From Pectinophora gossypiella (lineage: Eukaryota > Arthropoda > Insecta > Lepidoptera > Gelechiidae), in the NCBI RefSeq assembly GCF_024362695.1, contig NC_065404.1, forward strand, positions 12,440,604-12,504,603: 64,000 nucleotides of DNA. Direction: 5' to 3'. Of this stretch, positions 1 through 11,040 are shown piece after piece; positions within the stretch are counted from its first letter, which is position 1; the number at the start of each line of letters is the position of its first letter. Under the pieces are notes generated by a model. It was given only the letters and a program-made list of their open reading frames with translations. It did not search any database and was not told the origin of the DNA. A program made the position numbers and the translations under genes.

Positions 1-1189
1 GTACACTCGAGCCAGGTTGCATGCGGGGGAAAATTTGCTTTGGATAAAGTACCTAAGTGTCGTTGACGAAGTGTATCCGGAATTTAGATTTTACTTTTAC
101 TATAATTAAAACACATAATAACTGATTCTTACCGCGTTTAAAGCAGGGATATGAGACTCCCGATATTTACACTGTTGCAAGTGCCATGATCACGGGATGA
201 CGGATGAGATTGGAGTGGAGTAGATAGATCCATAATTTTCTACGGGCAGACATATCTGTCTACCCTCTTTCTTTGCAGCGGCAATAAATAAATAAGTAAA
301 TAAATAAGCGTATTTATGTACTTTTACTGACAATAATGATTTAAGTAGATTTGCACCATGTTAGGTCACATTGTCAATAGACATCGAGTGATTATGGTGT
401 GACTAACTTCATTTGCGTAGTCTTCAAAACAAATCAAAATAACTCCTACTCTATTGCATTCTTCGGTCATCTTTCTTTAAACTTTTGCTACAGAATCTTT
501 GATTTTATGAAATTCTGTCAATTTAATACTACTAGGAGACATAAATGCTATTTAGCCGTTTATGCGTTTAGACGTTTAGGGCTGAAATAAATAGTACACC
601 CCTACTATTAGGAAATACAAATTTCAGCTATTTGGTCCTGCAGTATAGCTCAACCCAATTTAAAAAATATAACACAATATGTTATAACACAACAGAATGA
701 AAAGCTTCCACTAGATTGGTTCCTTTAGTCTCTTGGGCTAATGGGTGCCTTCAGTTGATTAATCCTTTCGTAATAAAGAACAGTGCGAAGTGCACAAAAA
801 CAGTGGCAAATAGGAGTGCCAAGTCAACAAACGAATTTCCAACATGTCAAAGTAAATCTCTGTCGGCAATACGAATGGCAATAAAATCCTCGAGGGTTCA
901 AATGGCTATTGGGAAGCTCATCCCCTACTATGCGGTTTGTTTATTATAAATAAGGTCGTCATATCTGTTTTAAGGAGTGTGTGGGGAATATTCCTAAGTT
1001 AAAATGTAAATAGGGGGAAGTATTTACTTACTGAAGACTTTCCTTTTTTTGTAGTTTGAAATCGTCTTACTTGATTTGTGTAATAAAATACAAAGAAATC
1101 TTCGATTGGAGATAGCAGCAACAAAGTGGTAGATTCTAAACGGAAAAGCAAGCGCGAAAAGCGTTCAAACAGTCGTAAAATGTTACCAC
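1..1189. other. AT-rich stretch, no gene seen
   Basis: No exon-like or transposon-like coding segment was recognised. It holds a short (aaat)n run at 282-309. Short open frames at 399-590 and 716-949 have no recognisable family and no splice context, so they are not called. Confidence 0.5.
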
Positions 1190-2480
1190 GCTGCTGATGG
1201 TAGGGGCTCTCCTAATCTACACAAAAAGTTGTGCCATCCTGAGTTTTGAGAGGCTCCGGTAAAGCGGTGTAATTCGCGAGATAAGCGTTGGTTTGTCCGG
1301 ACCGTACGCCGGACGCGGCTGATACGGATCTGGCAATGGGGTGGCAATTGAGCGTGGAGAGAAACCCGATTTTTATACGCAGATAAACAGGATTACTGTT
1401 CTCCTAGTAGTGTCTGTTGTTTGTTTAGGGCGCTGTTGACGTATTGATGTTGGTTTTTTAGCTTTGATGTCTATTATACTGTGTAGATTCGTCAAGTAGA
1501 TAACTATATTATTGACTGTCCCCTAATGTCTGTTTAGCAAGTGTGTCTACCGTCGCTTCCGCCTGAGCGCCTTGCGGACATTAATGTGAAGTCCGTCGTA
1601 GTCACTTAATTTTCCATAGCTCGGAGACTGCCCTGTCCGCCAGGTGGACTCTTTGTGTGCTCCTGTTTGCTAAGTCCTGGTATTTATTTTAGATTCCATT
1701 GTGCTTCGCTCCGACGTTTTGTCGGGAAATAGCCTTCCCCATACCGCTTTGTTAATTTTATTAATACGTGAAACATTTATAAAACGCCACCGCACGAGCG
1801 AATTAATGAGTTTTATTGTTGAACAGAGAGTAATGTTCCCGCAATGAAGCGCACCACAGCTTAGACATTCATGTGGGAGCGCGGATTTTCGCGTTTTAAT
1901 TTATGCAGCTCGTTTTATGATTGCCTTCTCCACACACCGACGATTTAACATGCGGATGGGATTCGGAGCACCTGCCGCTTAGATTATAACTTTTCTTATT
2001 AAATTGCTAAAATAACTCTTTGAGTAAACTCTTGCTACATCCAGTTACATTCCTCGGTGAGCGTCATTCTTGGGTGGACGTTGGAAAAGAGCGATGCAAA
2101 TAATTCGTTTTATTCTGCGATCTGCGCGAGTTCAAAGATGGAACCCTGGGAATATTTACGTTGATCCCGTAGAGCCGGACCGCACGTAAATAACTGGGCA
2201 TTCCGGTTGCGCGGACCAACAAAAGAATTTAATAAGTCCGAGGCTAGGCGCGGGGCGGGCCACGCCGGCGCCGCCCCGCCGTAAGCTTATTATCGCGCCC
2301 GGTCGCCGGCCGCGGCCCAAGAACATATTTGCTTTGTTCACGAATGTCACCGGCCGCACCGCCGCCGCCCTCGCAGAGTCAATACCCAGAGTTTGTGCGC
2401 CCGCTTAAACATTAAAGAGCTCACAATGTTTAGCGACGGCGCAAATTAAAATAGGCTTTATGCGAAATCTAATTTGCGAA
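1190..2480. promoter_or_regulatory. GC-rich, non-repeat block; possible conserved noncoding DNA
   Basis: Base composition rises sharply compared with the flanks, especially at 1260-1340, 1540-1660 and 2155-2390, which are rich in CpG. None of the repeat families in this window matches it. Homeodomain-like TAATTA/ATTAA cores alternate with GC-rich runs. No splice-flanked reading frame was seen. A regulatory role is inferred from composition only. Confidence 0.25.
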
Positions 2481-3182
2481 GTAGGGAACTGAAAGCTTCG
2501 CTTGAGGAGAGCTCTCGAACAGGTAGATATTTGTATTGGCAACAAATTAAATCTAATTTCGAATTGGGTCGGTTGGCTGAGAAGATATTGTTTGAAAATG
2601 TTCTGTCGTGAACGGGTTTATGTTGACAATGAAATGAATTTACGTACTAAGGGTCTGAAAACAAGCTTCATTGAATATGAAAACGTTCTCTTTGAATAAA
2701 ATATGTAGATTTAATATTAAAGCAGCTAGTTGGCGCTCATGACGGTAGTTCAAACAGTCCGCCCTAATTTTCATTAACCCTAAAACTGTGCGTTTCAGAA
2801 TAAACAGCGGACCGTTCGCAAAGTCGGCAACTAGCTTACATTAAATGAAACTATATTAAAGATTCAGAGAGGGTTCGTTAAGTTACACCTAACCACAGGT
2901 GGAGTGCCGCGAAGCCTTTGCTGGGGATGATGAATAAGTCAACAGGACGCGGATAAATTGTGCTAGATAGTGCACATCACATGTTACACAAATACCTCGT
3001 CGTATTTTACTGTTATATTTAATTATAAATAAATGAATTACCTCGCATATTCCTCTCACACACGCACTCCACGGCACAAAATAAAAAGTACCTAATTAAG
3101 AAGTCAGTAAAAAAATAAGACGACTTCAAAATCTATCTAACAAAAAGTAAGAAATAATACTTTGTTGAATACAGTACTAACC
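2481..3182. other. Intergenic or intronic DNA, nothing recognised
   Basis: Mixed-composition DNA without a recognisable repeat or a credible reading frame. Confidence 0.5.
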
Positions 3183-3224
3183 AGTAAACCCTTGAGGGTT
3201 TACTATTGAGGGTTGACCCTCAAT
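3183..3224. repeat. Two adjoining perfect hairpins next to a SINE tail
   Basis: Positions 3183-3192 and 3195-3204 form a perfect 10-bp stem (agtaaaccct / agggtttact) closed by 'tg'. Positions 3205-3213 and 3216-3224 form a perfect 9-bp stem (attgagggt / accctcaat), also closed by 'tg'. The second half merges into the SINE-B 3' section that follows. Confidence 0.75.
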
Positions 3225-3292
3225 ACTAAACCTGACACCAGGGTTGATGAGATTGGTAATTGATCTCACAACCCAAACAAGAAAAGAAGAAT
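3225..3292 (+). mobile_element. SINE-B, 3' end fragment
   Basis: Contains the SINE-B tail signature 'ctgacaccagggttgatgag', then the 'cacaaccca' block and an a/g-rich tail. It matches the last ~70 bases of the fuller copy at 62595-62942. The head and body are missing. Confidence 0.75.
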
Positions 3293-5204
3293 GAAAAAGA
3301 TACAAAATTTGTTAGAATTTAAACCCCACAAAACCACTTGCTTGCTACTTGGTATTTTTTCAGTTTTTGTAGTTTTTTACTACCCAAGACTTAATTTATA
3401 GAAAAAGTCTCTGTACAGTTTTAAGTAGACTAAAGAAACAAATTTGGCCCAAGTAAGGGGCCCAAACAACATACACCGAAAATGCAGTTTTAATGCTTTG
3501 TTGTTTTGTAGCTTCTTTATTTTCTTAGGTGAAATTAATAACATCAAGAACTAAGCTCCTTCTCTATATCTTTGAGCAAAGTTGTAGGCGGCTGACGTTG
3601 CATTCACCGCGGGCAGGCGCTTGCGATATTTTGATGGACAACAATTTTATTTGAGAACATTTTAGTGTCAGTCAGTCGTAAAGACGGGTATGTTTCTACT
3701 TTATGTTGGAGAATAAGTCTTCATACGTGAAATGTGGAGAATTTTAAATCGTTTCAAAGGGGATATAGATACCTACCAAAGAAAGTGAGGAAATTGTTAT
3801 CTATTAATTTATATTTTCACACAATAAATATGTAAAACTATACCTAACCTACCTACTTTAAATTAACTACGTATCTTACCCATGTCAATAGCGGTATTCC
3901 GTACAATGGTCGAACTCGTTTTTTTTCCACGAGACCAAAAATTTGATAGGTAATAAATAAATATTAACAGAATATAATAAAGGTTCACTTCACTATGTGA
4001 AGAATTCAGTAGTGGGTTCCTGGTCTGCAGCCGCAGCACGGGGTAATCGGTTTAGCTGACCACAACCGCGGGCTCAAAGGACCTCCGCAAAAACCCGCCC
4101 TTTGACTCCGTCTACAAATATTTGCCCGAACCCGCAACCGCGCATTATTTTCACTATAAACAATCATAATCCATCCACTCCAGCCAAAAGGTCAAAGCTG
4201 ATTCTGTTTTTAGGAAAAGCTCTCTTTGACGGCGAGTAGGTAAGTAAATTTACCGTAAATTACATTTAACGAAATGCACGCGACAGCTACGGATTTCAAA
4301 GAGTCTTGCTACTGCAGCTTATACAAACAATGAGCTTATATTACTAGAAGATTAGTAACTTAAAGGGGAAGACCTGAACATGCTGAATTGACTCATTAAT
4401 TAACCGAAGTAGATGGAATTAGTAACTACAAACTAAGCGCGCATCACGACAAGGAACCCCGCTAGTTGGCGCTAATCGAACCACCGTGATTAAACTGGCG
4501 CGTTTGCCGTCGCTTGCAGATGTTTGCTTGTCGGCAAATTCAATATTTATAGCGATACAGGAGCTGCATGACGCAACTGTGTCAACGCTCCAATCGCAAC
4601 TAGTGGCGGTTCGATGCACCAAATAAATAGGTAACTAGCTACGACGCGGTTCAGGAGTAACACTGATGTGTTACTAAAAAATATTACTTAAGTACTTCAA
4701 AAGCGACGTCCAGGGGATCCCGCAAATCCACCGCGTACCCTTCACTCAAACGGATGTCTGATGCCAAGTTTCATAAATATCAAAGCAGGCTTCCCGAAAA
4801 ACAATTTCTTGGGAATCCTCCCGGCGTTCACACGTCGCTCCAGCGGTGGTGGCTAACACAATTTTATTCGAGCATAAAAAACGGGCTCATCATGCAAACG
4901 CCAAAGTCGTGGGACGTGGCTTGCTCCCGCGGTAAAACAATTTATCTGCATCGACGGAATTACGAGCGCTGCGTCGTGAATAAAATATGTCGCCGGCTGT
5001 CACTCCGAGGAAGACGTTGTCTGTGAGCCTCCACTGTTGGGCAGGGCTGCTACACGCGACATGACAACATATTGGCAGTTTATTTGACATCATGACATTC
5101 GGTATTTCAAAGAAAATGTAAATCGTCAAAAATAAATATAATATAAATGCATTTCCCTAATGTCTAAATGAGTCGAATTAAAAAATATATATATTTGATT
5201 ATAC
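3293..5204. other. No gene seen; two GC-rich blocks
   Basis: Largely AT-rich. GC-rich, non-repeat blocks lie near 4010-4145 and 4690-5050. Open frames cross the second block (4754-5026 on plus, 4890-5129 on minus), but they overlap, resemble no family and have no convincing splice sites, so no gene is called. Confidence 0.4.
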
Positions 5205-5246
5205 CAGAGACATTTAATACTTTCAGTGGAGTATTAAATGTCTGTG
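5205..5246. other. 17-bp stem hairpin
   Basis: The left arm 5205-5221 and right arm 5230-5246 pair with a single mismatch around an 8-nt loop. The inner 14 bp (agacatttaatact / agtattaaatgtct) are perfect. Confidence 0.7.
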
Positions 5247-5510
5247 AATTATACCTGTTTATGAGAACAGCACAGAACTTAGTTCTTATAAATACAAATA
5301 ACGAAAAGCCTCCAGAAAGGGGAGAGTTCTTCTACGCAGACAACATTTAAAATAAAATCCTTTCGATTCTTGTTCAGATCTCAGACAGATCCACAGATAT
5401 TTAAACGTCTGTGAAAAGATCTAAGTGTTTTATTGCAGCGATCTTTTTAACTATAAATAATATCTAATAAATATACGTAATTGTAATACTGTCAATAAAA
5501 AACATAAACT

Positions 5511-5600
5511 GCCTATATACGACCCACTGCTGGGCACAGGCCTCCCCTCAATCAACCGGAGGGGGTATGGAGCATACTCCACCACGCTGCTCCACTAAAT
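5511..5600 (-). mobile_element. LINE ORF C-terminal fragment
   Basis: Read on the minus strand it carries the lepidopteran LINE end signature 'aggcctgtgcccagcagtgg', which in the parental frame encodes an EACAQQW-like end. The upstream minus-strand sequence resembles the usual lead-in to that end. About 90 bp survive. The exact LINE clade is not determined. Confidence 0.65.
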
Positions 5601-5766
5601 GCTATACTGTCAATAAGTACTTCAAAATAAACTTAGACCGTCACTTCGTTCGCGTACAACCCTGATCGCAAATTTGACTGACGAAGAACGACATGCATCG
5701 GGAGTAGGAATTAGGTCCGGACAAATATACTTGTACAAATATATTCGTACACTCGTATTTTTGTAG

Positions 5767-5832
5767 AGTTATCCCTCCGACGATGACTGTCGGCTGACAG
5801 GATCCGTCCGACGGCCCGACGGGTCTCCGACA
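5767..5832 (+). other. Weak candidate micro-exon or GC-rich repeat
   Basis: A GC-rich segment built from repeated 'ccgacg/ccgacag' motifs is preceded by 'gtatttttgtag', which could act as an acceptor. It is followed by 'cag|gtaagt', a near-perfect donor. No frame can be judged from 66 bp. The repeated motif, including the palindrome cccgacggg, suggests a repeat just as well. Confidence 0.12.
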
Positions 5833-5839
5833 GGTAAGT

Positions 5840-6174
5840 CAATCCCGTCGGGAATTGTATGAAAATTAGGATATTCCGTTATATTTAGGTTTTCTTATAA
5901 AAAATAGGGTTTTTATAGAAAGGAATATTTCAGACAGTTTATTTATGCAGTATTTTCTTCAATTTATCTTCTAAATAGCTACAAATTGGCTCGCGAATAT
6001 TAGTCGGATATGAATGGCTGTTTAGTAATTGTTTGAAACATAGTAGTAGGTTATTTAAGTTGCTTAGAGGGTTTGATAAACCCGCTGATCAAATGTCATC
6101 TAGCAGTCTCAGAAACATCAAAAATAAATAAATAAATAAACATCAACATTTGCGGCATAAAAAAAAGCGGCATA
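5840..6174. other. AT-rich spacer with (aaat)n
   Basis: No gene seen. It contains a short (aaat)n microsatellite at about 6118-6142. Confidence 0.5.
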
Positions 6175-6183
6175 ATAGTTGAA

Positions 6184-6368
6184 TACGGTAAATGATCCGT
6201 GCTTCGGAAGGCACGTTAAGCCGTTGGACCCGGTTACTATTTACTGATGTAAGTAAGTAATCGTTACATGAGCCATGTCAGGGGACTTTGGCGGCTCAAT
6301 CATAACTCTGACACCAGGGTTGATGAGGCTGGTATTCCACTTCACAAGCCACACAATAAGAAGAAGAG
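6184..6368 (+). mobile_element. SINE-B, 5'-truncated copy
   Basis: Matches the SINE-B body from 'gatccgtgcttcggaaggca' through 'ccagggttgatgagg' to an 'aagaagaag' tail. The tRNA-like head is missing. Flanks 6175-6183 (atagttgaa) and 6369-6377 (atggttgaa) are a plausible target-site duplication with one mismatch. Confidence 0.8.
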
Positions 6369-6522
6369 ATGGTTGAAAATGAAGCCTATTTGAAAATACT
6401 CTCAGAATTCAATAACATCGCTGAAAAAAGTATTGATAGGTGTACAACTAGCATAAATATAATAGATTCCAAGTAAAATTGTATTTGGTGTAATAAAAAA
6501 TAAAACCTATCTATGTAATAAA

Positions 6523-6585
6523 CATTCCAAGTGAAAGTGCACGATTGGGTTGCTGCTCGAATGTCACGTCGCTTGCAAGCTGGAA
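6523..6585 (+). repeat. Local duplication, copy 1
   Basis: Shares an ordered set of blocks with 7061-7140: attccaagt, then cgattgg, then gctcgaatgtca, then gctttgca/gcttgcaa. It matches no transposon family seen here. It may be a duplicated regulatory element. Confidence 0.4.
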
Positions 6586-6723
6586 GAGGTATTCAATAGT
6601 ATACTAACATGAATTAATGATATGATAATGATTTATTTATTAATGTAACTTCTTATGGAGTTAAGGGAATCTCGGCAAGGGTAATAACTACATTTGTAAT
6701 CATTTGGGCACATAGAACTGGTG

Positions 6724-6788
6724 TTTTTTTTTTACGTGACTCATTGTAGATTTGCCGCAGATGGCATTAACTAATTGGCCGTACATGA
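6724..6788 (-). mobile_element. SINE-A, short 3' fragment
   Basis: The last ~60 bases of SINE-A in reverse orientation, starting with the poly-T (poly-A tail). Near-identical 8-mers flank it (aactggtg 6716-6723, aactggcg 6789-6796) and look like a target-site duplication. Confidence 0.8.
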
Positions 6789-7060
6789 AACTGGCGGTGC
6801 CGGCTACAATTATACTGATAAACACGTAAATGAACACAGAACCGACAATTTGCTGCCCAATACTTACAGAGTATGTACTTACAGAGTATTCGTCTTTGCT
6901 TTTCTATTATAACACAGGGTCTTCGCATCATCGGAACACAATCAAATGACAAAGCAAAACAAAGCGACATAGACAAAACGAAGTAAAATATTTTGCAAAA
7001 CGGAGTGCGAATCGTTGAATAGACTCTCCATAATTCCTCCCCTATGAATGAAATCATAAA

Positions 7061-7140
7061 AATTCCAAGTTAAATGTATGACAAGTGTATTTTCCGGGCG
7101 ATTGGCTCGCCGCTCGAATGTCAATCGGGCGCTTTGCATG
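7061..7140 (+). repeat. Local duplication, copy 2
   Basis: Diverged counterpart of 6523-6585. It ends in a GC-rich run (7120-7160). The conserved core is gctcgaatgtca. Confidence 0.4.
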
Positions 7141-7607
7141 CCGCCCGGCGCCGGCGGTGGAGTAAAACAAACTCACTTAGAACGCGCTTGTTAACGCATT
7201 AGTGAGTTAACTCGGAATCTATTCGCCCTCAAGTGGAAAAACGAAGGTGATTTTATTACTGGGAAAGGTAGAATGAGGATTGGCGAAGCTTTTGTTGAAA
7301 TTTTATGAAAATATGAGCTTTTCGTTGGTTAGAAGCCGTTCCGCGGAATTCCGTGTTGCTCTATGGTTAAGGTATGATACTGTGAAAAAATCTTTATTGA
7401 GGGTGTTAAATAAACGGATGTTATAAATGTTAGATTTAAAAATAAATATTAAACAATTAAAGAATCATGAAAAACAGACAAATTAAAATAAGTATTTACG
7501 AATTTTAATCAAGAAAAACGCAACTCTTATTTATAATGAGCATAGGTATACGCGTGATTTAATTTACTGTACTATTCAGCTGTTAATATTCCTATAAGTC
7601 ATTATAT
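7141..7607. other. AT-rich spacer
   Basis: No recognisable gene or repeat. Confidence 0.5.
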
Positions 7608-7830
7608 TCATCATTAATATAAGAGCCATGCTCTTGTCGATGTAGCATTCTTCTTGCTACTGTTTTAAGGGAAAACAGGGCAGTGGTTTCCCTCTTGCAA
7701 GTGGGATGGCGCCCAGAGTAGACTATTTCAAAGCCCTACTAGGACTCCTTTCCACCGCCTCTGAATAGTACTGACAGTTGCCGATGTCCTTTGTCAGAAT
7801 CCACGTTACAGTCCCCGTGACTTGCCCCTA
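7608..7830 (-). mobile_element. LINE terminus fused to a second probable repeat
   Basis: Positions 7608-7650 on minus match the terminal codons and 3' end of the LINE lineage at 32640-32798 (…RMLHRQ-like, then the 'agagccatgctctt' end). From 7650 the sequence changes to a different GC-richer segment that I could not assign, although it reads like a transposon remnant rather than host DNA. Confidence 0.45.
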
Positions 7831-8204
7831 AATAATTTAAAAAAATAATTATCAAGCTTTTTTATAACGTCACAACGCTTCTGATTTTAAAGTTTAGTAA
7901 AATGTACCTGATTTTTGTAATTTAAAAATATACATAAGTACTCTCATGTTTTTTTACGAATTAAAAACAATTTCAAAGTGATTTTTAGGGCACGTTTTAT
8001 TATTCGACGTACATACGTCAATAAATCGTGTTCAGTTTAGTCGCTAAAAAATCATCATTTTTTCGTAAACCTCCGTCATTCCTGGATACCTACTTAAGTA
8101 CGTAACTAATACGGCTCATGTTTCTCAATATTGAAACATTACGAGTCTAATAATAATAAAATCAAATATAGTACTTATTCATCAACTTTCACTATAAAAG
8201 TTCA
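7831..8204. other. AT-rich spacer
   Basis: No gene or repeat recognised. Confidence 0.5.
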
Positions 8205-8335
8205 ATACAAAATCAAAAAAGTCTTTATTCAGTAGGTTAATAGTTACACTTTGAATCGTCAATTTTGACATAACGAATGTCTCGGCCGCCTAAAGCTACT
8301 GCAGCTTCTCACAACCTGTATCGTCCAGTGCAAGA
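8205..8335 (-). mobile_element. LINE 3' UTR, tail-only copy
   Basis: Same LINE 3' untranslated end as at 37075-37672 and 40806-41495. On the plus strand it begins 'tctttattcagtaggtt' (reverse complement of the polyadenylation end) and includes 'actgcagcttctcacaacct'. No coding part remains. Confidence 0.8.
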
Positions 8336-8614
8336 CCCATAAAAACAGGTGAATAGAACTTCAATTAAGTAGGTAAGTAAGTATAATAATTGTAGTACGG
8401 CCAAATTAATAATGTCGACTTACCTGTTAAATACGTGCGTTGCATGAGTTTTAAAATTAGTCTTTAGCCCATGTTCATTCTTTAATATTTATAAGCTTTC
8501 TTTATTGGCGTTTAACCCGCAATACTGCGCTGGGCAACTAAACGCAACATCGGCCTGCGACTTCAAGTAAACAAAACGTACCAACCAACCGTCAGCTTCT
8601 TTTGTGTCGGCTCC

Positions 8615-8692
8615 AAGCAAGCATAACATAACATAAACTCACAGCCATCGCAAGATGAACTAAGCACCCACGCCTCACCCAGCTTTCTGTAC
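8615..8692. repeat. Repeat-I fragment
   Basis: Contains 'agatgaactaagcaccca' and 'gcctcacccagctttctgta', shared with copies near 35510, 59205 and 62355. It joins MITE-J abruptly at 8693. Confidence 0.7.
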
Positions 8693-8842
8693 GCACAAAA
8701 GTTGAAAAATTGAATTGAAAATAATTTAAAAAAATGAAAAAAATGATTAAATTTACGACGGAAAATTCCACTTGATATCAACTCAGAATCATGGTCTGAA
8801 TCATCCCTCAAAGTTTTCGTTACGATGTCACTAACACCGCCT
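8693..8842. mobile_element. MITE-J, right half
   Basis: Carries 'ttccacttgatatcaactca' and the terminus 'cgttacgatgtcactaacac', which is the right inverted end of the element seen complete at 61811-62024. The left half is replaced by Repeat-I. Confidence 0.75.
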
Positions 8843-9214
8843 GTATATGTTTTCGATGCCTGTTAATTTGCGTTCCTATGTAATCCTGTGAAATGCACGT
8901 AAAACTTCATTTTCAGTTTTTGAGAACCAGCTTTTGTTTGGCCATGTCAAGTGCCAGGAGTTGTCAAGTGAAAACTCGCCAGTTCACATAGTTTCTGTTT
9001 GGGTTTGAAACATCCGAGTAGGGCTGACTACAATTTTATGTAGGGTCACATTCATACATCACTTTACCCTTGAGATGCTACACAATGACCTGTTGGGTGG
9101 TGCTAAACCAGCATTATTGGATGCCTACATTATTTTGATAAAGAATGAATCTTTATGAATATAATGGCTCCTCACGTCAGATGTTCGGATAATATAGACA
9201 TACCCAAGATGACG
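8843..9214. other. Spacer, nothing recognised
   Basis: No gene or repeat recognised. Confidence 0.45.
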
Positions 9215-9262
9215 CCTACTTCCCGTTAGGGTAGGCAGACACCACGAAATTCTACTTACTAC
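9215..9262. repeat. Repeat-I-like scrap
   Basis: The block 'cccgttagggtaggcagaca … cacgaaattc' recurs at 23315-23350. Only about 45 bp are recognisable. Confidence 0.5.
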
Positions 9263-9489
9263 AATTCTGACACACCATCTTCGCTTCCTCTGCTTTCATC
9301 AAGGACTTTATGCATGCTCGTCAGTTTCGAGTACGCTGTCTCTTTCTTTGTTCGGATGATCAATATAATGTTTGCTATGTTTAACGAAAACTTTCTTTTG
9401 GACTTACATAATAATAAATGTATGTAAGTATCAGTTTCGTTCAAAGATCACGTTTGGCTACTTATTATCAACACATCAAATCTCTCACG

Positions 9490-9700
9490 AGTCTGGGCAC
9501 CACTTATCTTATAAATTTGCTACGGATGGCAAAAAAGGTTTAGTACGATCTACTCTGAACCGGCGTGCGTGTATGAAACGATTGATGAATGTGCAGGAAG
9601 CAAGAGAAGTGTGTCACGATCGAAGCAAATTGAATTCCATAGTCTCTGCTTACCCCGGTGGGAAATAAGCGTGAGTTTATGTATGTATGATGGCAAATAC
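9490..9700 (+). mobile_element. LINE ORF C-terminus with 3' UTR start
   Basis: The frame ending at 9668 reads a lepidopteran LINE C-terminus: a basic stretch (RACMKRLM), then EAREVCHDRSK, then SIVSAYPGGK and a stop. It continues into 'gcgtgagtttatgtatgtat', the 3' tail also found at 46590-46620. The reverse transcriptase and endonuclease domains are missing. It is a dead 5'-truncated copy. Confidence 0.7.
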
Positions 9701-10303
9701 TGCTTGATCGGACTTGCTATTGCTGCATCTGTACTAATAATGAGGCGAAATAATTGTTGCATATACCTTATTCACTATGTAAATTCTGAAATATTATTCC
9801 ATTGTTCATTCTATACAAGTTTTATAATGCGTAAATTAATCTTATGTAAAGGAGGACAAATTCAAATCTATTATGGTTATCTTATATAGTCTAATAGAAA
9901 CGTTCAGTATTTTAGACTGGTTTGCAAATATAGCAGTAAGTATCTGTAGTATTGTGCAGAAATTGGACTGGAATTTGGAGAGAAGTCGATATTTATTCAA
10001 GGGACAGCTTCTTCCCTCCATCCTTTGGTCAGGAAAGCAAACGATGGATTTGGATAAATTGACTCTACCTTATTTGGATCAAAATTTAGTATCCGCGCAG
10101 TCAATCGTGAATGGTTACCAGATTTTGCTTCTCCGGGAAGATTAAATACTAGATATTCAAAAGCGTTCATTACCTAGTATTATTTTTCATAAACGAAATG
10201 AAGTTTAAGTTTTTATCTTTAGATACTTAGTACTCAAAATTTTGATCACACGTCCCACCTTAAGGGTATTAAAGTCAATTTCCAAGCTAAGTAAAAGTCT
10301 TTG
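9701..10303. other. AT-rich spacer
   Basis: Overlapping short open frames occur (for example 9873-10145), without recognisable domains, splice context or coding-like composition. No gene is called. Confidence 0.4.
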
Positions 10304-10315
10304 AACTAATGTGGC

Positions 10316-10376
10316 TTTTTTTTCGACGTGACTTATTGTAGATTTGCCGCAGATGGCATTAACTACTTGGCCGGAA
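10316..10376 (-). mobile_element. SINE-A, 61-bp 3' fragment with target-site duplication
   Basis: The last 60 bases of SINE-A inserted in reverse. A perfect 12-bp duplication 'aactaatgtggc' flanks it (10304-10315 and 10377-10388). Perfect flanking repeats plus severe 5' truncation are the signature of target-primed reverse transcription. Confidence 0.92.
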
Positions 10377-10539
10377 AACTAATGTGGCAATTCTAATATG
10401 TATTGATCTTAACAAGACCGCAGTTCAAACTAGTTCTAAAGTAGTTAAGGTATGACTGGAATAGATAATTTGAAGCATACGTTACAATGTCACTCATCTG
10501 GAACAGTGATTCTGTTCGTTATTGGGACTGAAACTGTAG

Positions 10540-11040
10540 TTTTGTTGTAGTTCGCTAATCGCTCATGCACCGGCCAATTTCGCCGTGAATGATCCGCTGG
10601 TGGGCGCTTTTGTGCCTTGTCCTCGATTCTAATTGAAACTATTTTGGGCACAGGACAATGCGGCATTGTCCGCGTGTCCGGCGGTGTTTGCCGCCTTTAT
10701 TAATTCAGGTGGGCGTGGTTGCGGGTGGGCGGGGCCAGGCGGGCCGCGGGTGGCTCCGCCCAGCGCGCGGCGCGGCCGCTCGGCCCGGCACCACGTTCAG
10801 TCGGGCTCTCGACGCGACCTCCGCCGCTCATCTTCGCGCGGATATCTTACAACTTTGCTCATTTTTACGATATGCTCTAAACTTTGGAAGTCTATAAACT
10901 TTTCCCTTTGGGCACTGAACTCTGTCGAAACTGTTTACCCGCTTGTTGGCCGGTCCTGGTGTGGTGTAGAGTCGAGGTGGGCGTGTGAAAGCTCCACGTG
11001 CTTCTGATATTCGCCGCACCCCACACACGCACGCCAAGTA
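10540..11040. promoter_or_regulatory. GC-rich CpG block; possible conserved noncoding DNA
   Basis: GC-rich sequence with a very CpG-dense core (10700-10830) and a short dyad 'ggacaatg…cattgtcc' near 10643-10662. Overlapping frames on both strands (10633-11007, 10658-10897, 10828-11097) are explained by low stop density in GC-rich DNA. No repeat match. Confidence 0.25.

Noticed and set aside
9873..10145. 90-codon plus frame with tryptophan-containing hydrophobic N-terminus
   Set aside because: Not recognisable, AT-rich codons like its surroundings, no splice sites or transposon neighbours that would explain it.
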